Assembly (NCBI GenBank): GCA_015222065.1
Contig: JADFUQ010000408.1
Coordinates: 1-15,917 of the forward strand
From: Bacteroidota bacterium
Lineage (GTDB): Bacteria; Bacteroidota; Bacteroidia; Bacteroidales; VadinHA17
Length of the DNA stretch: 15,917 bases
Direction of reading: 5' to 3'
Numbering within the stretch: position 1 is the stretch's first letter; the number at the start of each line of letters is the position of its first letter. This document shows, in pieces, positions 8,336 through 14,384 of the stretch. Both the position numbers and the translations under genes were made by a program. The notes below the pieces were generated by a model that searched no databases, was not told the DNA's origin, and worked only from the letters and a program-made list of their open reading frames with translations.

Positions 8336-8343
8336 TTATAAGC
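8287..8343 (+). other. attC-like recombination site 1
   Basis: Order of parts: R'' GCATCTAAC (8287-8295; ATCTAAC fits RYYYAAC), spacer AAA, arm GAATAAACGCC (8299-8309), 9-nt loop, arm GGCGTTTATTC (8319-8329), spacer AAATC, then R' GTTATAAGC (8335-8343) with the presumed cut after G8335. The inner arms pair perfectly over 11 bp, with unequal spacers (3 and 5 nt) that would mark the recombining strand. Its 57 nt sit at the lower end of known attC sizes. From AAC to the cut, 39 of 43 bases match the copy at 10087-10129. It may also act as a terminator. Confidence 0.72.
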
Positions 8344-10129
8344 AAGTCGTAAAAAAATGATTTGATGCAAATTTCAATTATTAAATATAGGGAAGAAAAA
8401 TGAAAAGAATATCTATACTGATAGTGGCATTGATTTCAACCTGGCCATTATTTTCACAGAGCAAGATTGACATGTACTTAAAAGCGGACAGTTTATTATC
8501 TACAGATAAACCCGAAGCAGCAGAAGAATATTTAATTCAGTTGATCAGAGATAATCCACATAATGAGGGTTATCATTATTCATTAGGAGAAATTTATTAT
8601 AATAAAGGTGAATTCAGGAACTCTATAGTACATTTTAAAAAAGCACAGGAGTTTGGTTTAGAATATCGTTCTAATTACTTCCTCGCTTATAATTATATGG
8701 GTATTAATAAACCTGATTCTGCCATTTACTATTTAACAAAACATGTTGTTACACCTATGAATGGTAATTTTTTGTGTGAAGAAGCGCTTTATGATACCAT
8801 TTTCCAGGGGTTGCATAATTTACCAGAATATATTAAGCTTTTACCTCCTGAAATAATTGATTCCTTAAACGTAACTGAAAATTGGATAAAAGACATTGAG
8901 TATCTTTCATTGATGCTAAAAAACACACACTATGATCCGTTTTGCAAATTAAATGAAAGCGATTGGGATAATGCAATTGAAGAGCTTAAACAAGATGTCC
9001 AATTTTTAAACAATGACCAGATACTCGTGCGCATACATCAGTTTGTTGCAATGATTGGTGATGGTCATACAAGTGTTTATTCAATGAAATCTAATCTTCC
9101 AGAAAAAGTACTACCTATTCTGACACAAGTGTTTAGCGATGGTTGTTATATTGTTGGTGCAATGGATAGCTACAAAGAATTATTAGGTGCTAAAATCATT
9201 ACAGTTAATGGTCTTGATTTTGAGAGCGTGTACAACACAGTAAGTTCTGTTATTTCCGTAGATAATGAGATGGGATTCAAAAACCTGTTTGGTTGGAGTT
9301 TTATTAGAATGAATTTAGTGCACGGATTAGGATTAAGTAAATCAAGAGATAGTTTAGAAATTACATATTTACTAGATAGTGTGGAAGGAAAAAAGACGAT
9401 ACAATCTGTAAAAACGGGCGAGCGTTCTGAATTGGTTCGATATCATGCCCATTATGAAAAAGAATATCCCTTGTTTTTGAAGAATTATCATAGGGGAAAT
9501 AGAAAATCGTATTGGTATAAATACATCACAGATGAAAATATTTTATATGTTCAAATTAACGGGATAACCAGCCTTAAAGATAATCCTTTACCCGTATTTT
9601 GCGATAGTATTAATTTATTGATTGATTCATTAGATATCTCAACCTTTGTTTTAGATATCAGAAATAATAGCGGTGGAAATACAGACCTTAATAAACATAT
9701 TTTAAGAGTTATGTTATCAGATAAGATCAACATTAAAGGTAAATCATTTACTGTAATTGGATATAAAACTTTTTCGGCAGCACAGAATTTAACAACCATT
9801 ATTGAAAATTACACTGAAACAATTTTTATTGGAGAACGCACTGCTTCAAAGCCTCATTTTATTGGTGAAACTAATCCATTCACACTGCCATATAGTGGTT
9901 TGATGGTAGGTTCTTCAAATGTTTTTCACCAACGTGGCTATTCAACTGACACAAGAAAATGGGTAGCTCCGGATATATTGGTAGAATTTAATTTTGAGCA
10001 TTTCAAAAATGGCATTGATCCTGTTATTGAGGAAATAATAAATTTTGCGAATAAATGATTGCAAGCATACTAATTGACCAGCTTATAACAAAAAATAAAC
10101 GCCATTAAAACGAGCGTTTATTCAAATCG
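8336..10129 (+). mobile_element. Putative integron gene cassette B (TPR-S41 peptidase)
   Basis: The unit runs from TTATAAGC (after G8335) to the G of the second attC-like site. GTTATAAGC at 8335-8343 is the exact reverse complement of GCTTATAAC at 10081-10089, the left arm of the cassette's own attC. It carries one gene, starting 65 nt inside the left border and pointing toward its attC. The right junction reads CG|ATGG instead of G|TT, as expected if the array had been inserted at a secondary GWT site. Confidence 0.72.
8400..10058 (+). CDS. Secreted TPR and S41-family serine peptidase (cassette B)
   Basis: Exported protein of 552 residues. The signal peptide (1-20) ends LFSQ. Residues about 25-115 hold two to three tetratricopeptide-like helix pairs (PEAAEEYLIQLIRDNP, YHYSLGEIYYNKGEFRNSIVHFKKA). 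Residues about 165-545 form an S41 (tail-specific protease/IRBP-like) domain: DGHT at 221-224, a short PDZ-like stretch LGAKIITVNG (262-271), LDIRNNSGGN (418-427), catalytic Ser459 in TFSAAQN, GERTASKP (478-485) and the terminal WVAPDILVEF (521-530). No CtpA-type lysine is obvious, so it probably uses the tricorn-like Ser/His arrangement. It should cleave peptides in the periplasm or at the cell surface. It starts 96 nt after the preceding gene with attC1 between them. The protease family assignment is firm; the substrate is unknown. Confidence 0.92.
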   Translation: MKRISILIVALISTWPLFSQSKIDMYLKADSLLSTDKPEAAEEYLIQLIRDNPHNEGYHYSLGEIYYNKGEFRNSIVHFKKAQEFGLEYRSNYFLAYNYMGINKPDSAIYYLTKHVVTPMNGNFLCEEALYDTIFQGLHNLPEYIKLLPPEIIDSLNVTENWIKDIEYLSLMLKNTHYDPFCKLNESDWDNAIEELKQDVQFLNNDQILVRIHQFVAMIGDGHTSVYSMKSNLPEKVLPILTQVFSDGCYIVGAMDSYKELLGAKIITVNGLDFESVYNTVSSVISVDNEMGFKNLFGWSFIRMNLVHGLGLSKSRDSLEITYLLDSVEGKKTIQSVKTGERSELVRYHAHYEKEYPLFLKNYHRGNRKSYWYKYITDENILYVQINGITSLKDNPLPVFCDSINLLIDSLDISTFVLDIRNNSGGNTDLNKHILRVMLSDKINIKGKSFTVIGYKTFSAAQNLTTIIENYTETIFIGERTASKPHFIGETNPFTLPYSGLMVGSSNVFHQRGYSTDTRKWVAPDILVEFNFEHFKNGIDPVIEEIINFANK

Positions 10130-10137
10130 ATGGAAAG
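10081..10137 (+). other. attC-like recombination site 2 (array right end)
   Basis: R'' GCTTATAAC (10081-10089), spacer, arm AATAAACGC (10094-10102), loop, arm GCGTTTATT (10114-10122), CAAATC, then G10129|ATGGAAAG. Compared with site 1, the only differences after AAC are four substitutions, one just outside the arm and three in or next to the loop. The cassette-specific bases before AAC differ, as integron biology predicts. The right side lacks GTT, so this is a site fused to non-cassette DNA. Confidence 0.68.
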
Positions 10138-10199
10138 TAATGATTGATTTTAATACTAATTCATTAACAAAAGATATTTTTTAATTAAAAACAAAATCC

Positions 10200-10673
10200 A
10201 TGAAAAAAATCGAAATCGTACTCAGTATATTAATTATTATGACATTAGCTCTAAAAGCACAAAATGTTGTAGCACAAACCAAAGAAGATAAGCAAGCGAT
10301 AAAAGCAACTGCACTTAATTATATCGAAGGTTGGTATAGTGCTGACTCTGCCAGAATGAGTATAGCATTAGCACCTGATTTGATAAAAAGAGGTTTCATA
10401 ATTCACCCTCAAACCAATCATTTAACCATGGATGAAGTAATTTATTCCCAAATGGTTGAATGGACTGGTAAAAAGCCCAATGAATTTAAACAAAATCCGG
10501 ATATAGAATTAGAAGTTGAAATTATTGATATAGGGAAAAATATTGCTATGGTGAAATCAATTTCACCAAATTTTATAGACTACATGCACCTGGGGAAAAT
10601 ATATGGGGAATGGAAAATTTATAATGTGATTTGGGAGCCTAATTACAGATTCTTAAAAAAAGACAAAAAGTAG
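10200..10673 (+). CDS. Secreted NTF2-like / putative lumazine-binding domain protein
   Basis: Protein of 157 residues with a signal peptide (hydrophobic core about 5-18, cleavage near VVAQ at 23-26). The mature part has the SnoaL/NTF2-like pattern of the 'putative lumazine-binding' family (PF12893 type): an N-terminal helix with ATALNYIEGWYSADSARM (32-49), then LAPDLIKRGF, TMDEVI, and strands VEIIDIGKNIAMVKSIS and YGEWKIYNVIWEP. These domains are usually small binding proteins; no catalytic residue can be assigned. If the cassettes were removed it would lie about 167 bp after the Ntn hydrolase gene, so it may be the original downstream neighbour of that gene. Confidence 0.85.
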   Translation: MKKIEIVLSILIIMTLALKAQNVVAQTKEDKQAIKATALNYIEGWYSADSARMSIALAPDLIKRGFIIHPQTNHLTMDEVIYSQMVEWTGKKPNEFKQNPDIELEVEIIDIGKNIAMVKSISPNFIDYMHLGKIYGEWKIYNVIWEPNYRFLKKDKK

Positions 10674-10732
10674 CATAGGAAAATTGAATATTAATGAATA
10701 TCAAGTTTGAAATGAAATAAAGGCGTTAAATC

Positions 10733-12538
10733 ATGAAAAATTTCTTCATAATAAAAAACATATTCTTAATTCTTATACTAGCTGGACTATCTTTTACATC
10801 ATTAGCGCAAGAAAGCACTTTCCCCTATTCATCCTCTGGAAACCAGGGGATAAATACAAAAGCATTAAACAACATTTCCCAGCTTATAGAAAACAAAGTT
10901 GAGAATGGTGGAATTATGGGAGCTGAATTATTGATTATTAAAAATCGAAAAACAGTTTTGCATGAAGCATACGGTTGGAAAGACATCGAAGACTCAATAC
11001 CTATGAGTATAAATACAATTTTTAATATTCGTTCCATGGCCAAAACATTTACAGGGTCAGGAATACAAATACTAATAGACAAGGGAAAACTAGGTTATGA
11101 CACTAAAGCCTCGGAATACATACCCGGATTTAATAATGAAAAATCAAATAATATTACAATTAAGCAACTACTTACACATACCAGTGGCCTGCCTGTTTCT
11201 ATTATTAAAGAGTTTAATGAATATCCGGGTTTATTAGATATGGCTAATGCAATTGGCGAATATGGTCCTCAATTTCAACCGGGTGAGAAATTCCAATACA
11301 GTGATGCCGGAGCAGATGTTCTTGGAGCAATCATTGAAGTGATAAGCAATAATTCCCTATATGACTTTCTTAGTCAGAATTTATTTATTCCGCTTGGCAT
11401 GAAGGATACCTATCCAATAACAATAAAAACAGATTTGAGAGATAACAGAGTTGCCAGTTCTTATGGAGGATCACCCGGAAATTGGACAAGGTTCTGGACT
11501 CCCAATGATAAACCCTTTTACCCATTCCCATGGGGCTCTCAATCGTTTTATAGCACACCGGTTGATTATGCAAAGTTTTTGGTAATGTGGATGAATGCAG
11601 GAAAATTCAATGATAACAGGATACTGAGCCCAGGGGCTATTCACAACACTCTAACTCCGGTATTTGAATTTAGGTTACCAGTGACAGAAATGAAATATTC
11701 AACAGGATTCCCAAAATATAAAGTGTACCATGGACAAATGTCTATGCTTTTCTGTAAGACGAATATAAGCGAAGAGCAACAAGTTGAAGTAGTAGGATAT
11801 GGCGGATCGGATGGAACTTTTGCCTGGGTTTGGCCGGAAGAAGATCTGATTATACTATATTTTACACAATCAAGAAATTTTATTAACCCTTTCCCTTTCA
11901 AAGAGTTTGAATATATAGTTTATAAAAATTTGATTAATCCGGATTGGGTCGATGAGGGGGGAACAGTTTCTCAAACCTATGAACCATATATCGGAATATA
12001 TATGACAGAATTCCAGGGAGTTAAAGATTCCGAATTTGAAATTCTTATACAGAACGAGGGCCTGGCTTTAAAAGTTCCAGGGCAACCTTTGTTTGAGTTA
12101 TATGATCCCGATAAAGAAGGATCATGGGTGTTTAAACTAACAAATTTAGTCTCAGTAACATTTCAGGAAAATGATTCTATAAGAATTGAGAGTTTAACCC
12201 TTAACCAAATAACACAATTTCAGAAAAAAACGGGTAATCAGGAAACTGACAATAGCACACCTTCCGGATTTGAAAAATATTTAGGAACCTATACTCATCC
12301 TTCAATGAACATGACAATTGGAGTTGTTGTAAAAAATGAACATCTGGCAATTCAATTAGGTGAAGAAGATCCAGCTCCGCTTTTCCATCCTGATAATGCA
12401 AGTAAATGGTTCTTCAGGAATGGGGAAAATAAATATGTGAGTTTTGATTTTAATGAAGATGGTAGAGCAATTTCATTGAATATTGTAGATATGCTTACAG
12501 TTCCACGGTATTCTTCAACTGGTCAGGAAGATAAATAA
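10733..12538 (+). CDS. Serine hydrolase of beta-lactamase family with divergent motifs and two C-terminal beta domains
   Basis: Exported protein of 601 residues; the signal peptide (hydrophobic core 9-22) is cleaved after LAQ. The PF00144-type domain (about 40-395) has S101-M-A-K104, but the second motif is Y189-S-D191 instead of YxN, and the third region reads VVGYGGSDG (353-361) instead of H/K-x-G-G. It also has the fold markers LLTHTSGLP (146-154) and GMKDTYP. Two similar beta modules follow: about 413-500 (YIGIYMTEF...) and about 515-590 (YLGTYTHPS...FDFNEDGRAISLN), each like a DUF3471-type domain. Retained Ser and Lys suggest it may still form an acyl-enzyme, but the changed YxN and KTG positions imply altered chemistry or specificity, or a binding role. 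CCGG is frequent here, unlike in the cassettes. Confidence 0.92.
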   Translation: MKNFFIIKNIFLILILAGLSFTSLAQESTFPYSSSGNQGINTKALNNISQLIENKVENGGIMGAELLIIKNRKTVLHEAYGWKDIEDSIPMSINTIFNIRSMAKTFTGSGIQILIDKGKLGYDTKASEYIPGFNNEKSNNITIKQLLTHTSGLPVSIIKEFNEYPGLLDMANAIGEYGPQFQPGEKFQYSDAGADVLGAIIEVISNNSLYDFLSQNLFIPLGMKDTYPITIKTDLRDNRVASSYGGSPGNWTRFWTPNDKPFYPFPWGSQSFYSTPVDYAKFLVMWMNAGKFNDNRILSPGAIHNTLTPVFEFRLPVTEMKYSTGFPKYKVYHGQMSMLFCKTNISEEQQVEVVGYGGSDGTFAWVWPEEDLIILYFTQSRNFINPFPFKEFEYIVYKNLINPDWVDEGGTVSQTYEPYIGIYMTEFQGVKDSEFEILIQNEGLALKVPGQPLFELYDPDKEGSWVFKLTNLVSVTFQENDSIRIESLTLNQITQFQKKTGNQETDNSTPSGFEKYLGTYTHPSMNMTIGVVVKNEHLAIQLGEEDPAPLFHPDNASKWFFRNGENKYVSFDFNEDGRAISLNIVDMLTVPRYSSTGQEDK

Positions 12539-12620
12539 TAAAACATTACTGATACATCATTTGAAAAATATCCCTTAAAGAAAGCACGAAATAAATCTGT
12601 TTACTCATAGGTGTACAACT

Positions 12621-13436
12621 ATGCCAATTGAAATAAAGCAATACAAAAAAGAAAATACAATAATAATTTCTAAGCTTTTCCCAAAGGATTGGAATTTTGA
12701 TTTTGAAAAGTTTATATCTCTGCATATTGATCAGAATTATTTTATAGGATTTACTCTTTCAGCTAATAATGAACCAATTGGGTTTGGCAATTTAATGATC
12801 TTTGGCGAAGTTGGTTGGATTGGAAATATTGTTGTAAAAAAAACATTCCGGGGCAAAGGTTTAGGAACATCTATTACAAATCACCTGATAGAAACAGGGG
12901 AAAATGCAGGTGTTAAAACCTTTAATTTGATTGCAACTGAATTGGGAAAATCAGTATACAAGAACATGGGATTTAGGACTGAACTTAATTATGAATTCTA
13001 CAAACCATCTGAGTCATTTAAAAAGTTTGAAATAACGCGGAACATCGGAGTTGCATCTAAGGCAGATTTTCAAAAAATTATTGATTTGGATTTTACAGTT
13101 ACAAGAGAAAAAAGGAATAAATTTATTGAGCTGTTTTTATCCGGGACAAAACTTATCTACAATTCAACCGGGAAGTTAAAAGGGTTTTTTATTGAAAATC
13201 TGGAAAACGGATTAATTATAGCAAATGAGTCCGGTTATGGACTTGAATTGTTGAAAGTTAAGTTAAATAACAATGGGCATAGTCTTGTTATTCCTGAAAC
13301 AAATTTAAGTGCAAAAGACTTTTTAGTAAAAAACGGGTACAAAAATTACATAAATGCTCCAAGAATGATTCTTGGGAAAAAATATAATTGGAAATCAGAA
13401 TCTGTTTTTAGCAGAGGTGCTGGATATTGTGGTTAA
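12621..13436 (+). CDS. GNAT N-acetyltransferase with tandem acetyltransferase-like domains
   Basis: Cytoplasmic protein of 271 residues without signal peptide. The N-terminal GNAT domain (about 1-130) has the acetyl-CoA loop V-V-K-K-T-F-R-G-K-G-L-G (71-82), preceded by strand GWIGNIVV and followed by helix TNHLIETGENAG and YKNMGFR, the usual GNAT motif B. The second half (about 138-265) resembles the short GNAT-like domain often fused behind (Acetyltransf_18 type) and ends in PRMILGKK...VFSRGAGYCG, a typical tail of this family. Acceptor substrate unknown. It is the only non-exported enzyme in the run and lies 82 nt after the serine hydrolase; a long hairpin terminator follows. Confidence 0.9.
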   Translation: MPIEIKQYKKENTIIISKLFPKDWNFDFEKFISLHIDQNYFIGFTLSANNEPIGFGNLMIFGEVGWIGNIVVKKTFRGKGLGTSITNHLIETGENAGVKTFNLIATELGKSVYKNMGFRTELNYEFYKPSESFKKFEITRNIGVASKADFQKIIDLDFTVTREKRNKFIELFLSGTKLIYNSTGKLKGFFIENLENGLIIANESGYGLELLKVKLNNNGHSLVIPETNLSAKDFLVKNGYKNYINAPRMILGKKYNWKSESVFSRGAGYCG

Positions 13437-13531
13437 AACGGATGCTGACTACGTTAGCTTTACAGGAACGAATGATGGGATTGCTCGCTACCTGCAGCAG
13501 CTCGCGAACCCTTGTGAGGGATCACCAAACC

Positions 13532-13577
13532 AAAAAACCCGGTCGCTGACTATGTCAGCTCTCCGGCTTTTATTTTT
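13532..13577 (+). terminator. Intrinsic terminator after the acetyltransferase gene
   Basis: The outer stem AAAACCCGG/CCGGCTTTT (one mismatch) encloses the perfect inner stem GCTGAC-TAT-GTCAGC (13545-13559), and a T-rich tract CTTTTATTTTTT follows. It sits about 100 nt after the acetyltransferase stop. Confidence 0.75.
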
Positions 13578-13622
13578 TAAAGGCTTATGTCAGCAAGCTG
13601 CCAACGCCTTTAAAAAATAAAA
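13568..13622. terminator. Perfect 17-bp hairpin, likely bidirectional terminator
   Basis: The arm at 13568-13584 (TTTTATTTTTTAAAGGC) pairs perfectly with 13606-13622 around a 21-nt loop that itself contains CAGC-AA-GCTG. Its A/T-rich bases overlap the tail of the preceding terminator and the base of the next, so the three structures compete. Confidence 0.7.
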
Positions 13623-13655
13623 CCCGATTTCTTACAGAAACCGAGTTTTTTGGCT
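13619..13655. terminator. Terminator behind tRNA-His (bidirectional)
   Basis: AAAACCCGATTTC (13619-13631), loop TTACA, GAAACCGAGTTTT (13637-13649) with G-T pairs, and a T tract on both strands. Read on minus it directly follows the tRNA. Confidence 0.8.
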
Positions 13656-13657
13656 TG

Positions 13658-13732
13658 GGTGGATGATGGGATTTGAACCCACGACCCCTGGAACCACAAT
13701 CCAGTGCTCTAACCAACTGAGCTACACCCACC
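13658..13732 (-). tRNA. tRNA-His (anticodon GTG)
   Basis: The minus strand folds into a full cloverleaf: acceptor GTGGGTG/CATCCAC, D arm GCTC-AGTTGGTTA-GAGC, anticodon arm CTGGA-TTGTGGT-TCCAG with anticodon GTG, 5-nt variable loop, T arm GTGGG-TTCAAAT-CCCAT. The encoded G at -1 (13732 complement) faces a discriminator C (13658 complement), the identity pair of tRNA-His. CCA is not encoded. Confidence 0.97.
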
Positions 13733-13794
13733 ATGTATGCTTAAAGAACTTCTGCCTAACAATTTGGTACAATAACACTCATGACTTTGAACTG

Positions 13795-13802
13795 CAAAGA
13801 TA
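13795..13802 (-). promoter_or_regulatory. Promoter -7 box TATCTTTG for tRNA-His
   Basis: On the minus strand TATCTTTG, followed by CAGTTC, matches the Bacteroidota TAnnTTTG element and lies about 63 nt upstream of the mature tRNA 5' end. The -33 element is weak (TTATG-like). Confidence 0.6.
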
Positions 13803-13849
13803 GATATTAACCTCTGTTTTTCATAAAAGAATAAAATTATTTTTTTCTC

Positions 13850-14330
13850 TTCCTTCGAGCTTCAAACTTCAACCCCGTCCGGATTGTGTTTTTACGATGC
13901 ATTGTTACCCCGGACGTAACCGGGGCTACCGGACTTTAAGCCCTCCGGGCTTATTCTATCTTCCTACAGCAACACTGCAACACGCCTTTTCGACTCTTCG
14001 TCATTTGCGCCGGATGAAACGGTACTGCAACTAATAAAAACCGGTAGTTCCGGCGGTTTCGCCACACATACATGTACCCTGGGTTACGCTTCGCTCCACC
14101 CAGGGCTATTGCTTATCGCGCCTTTGGCGCTAAAGAATTTTAGTCTCAAGCCTCAAACATATTCAAACCTCAAACTTTTCATTCTTCCTACTCCCCTTAC
14201 TCACCCACTCACCTTACTTAACTTTAGCTCACTTTTAACTTCTTCTCTTCTCAACTTTTTATGCTGAACGCAGTCGAAGCATAGTTCACTTTTAACTTTA
14301 GTTCACTTTAGGCACTTTTTACTTTATTGT
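13850..14330. repeat. Palindrome-rich, REP-like intergenic region
   Basis: This long spacer (13733-14384) has no gene. It holds a series of GC-rich palindromes: CCCCGG...CCGGGG (13908-13925), TAAGCCC-TCC-GGGCTTA (13937-13953), CCCTGGGT...ACCCAGGG (14077-14105, with ACGCTTCGCTCC inside), GCGCC-TTT-GGCGC (14118-14130) and TATGCT...AGCATA (14260-14283, with GAACGCAGTCGA inside). Two parts recall repeats common between genes in Bacteroidota (general knowledge). Low-complexity CTCAAAC and TTCACTTTTAACTT repeats fill the rest. The function is unknown. Confidence 0.7.
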
Positions 14331-14335
14331 TTGAT

Positions 14336-14343
14336 TATCTTTG
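14336..14343 (+). promoter_or_regulatory. Promoter -7 box TATCTTTG for the flippase gene
   Basis: TATCTTTG followed by CACC is an excellent Bacteroidota -7 element, with transcription expected near 14350 and a leader of about 35 nt. The -33 element is only T-rich (CTTTTTAC around 14315-14322). Confidence 0.6.
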
Positions 14344-14384
14344 CACCTTTCTAATTCTTTTGTCTGGTTAAACAAAAATAAACC

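Noticed and set aside
8299..10129. The two similar hairpins read simply as intrinsic terminators
   Set aside because: Neither has a proper T tract, and a terminator does not explain why each unit's start matches the left arm of its own hairpin over nine or more bases.
13372..13620. 82-codon frame across the acetyltransferase end and the hairpins
   Set aside because: It overlaps the acetyltransferase in another frame and is made mostly of the terminator hairpins.
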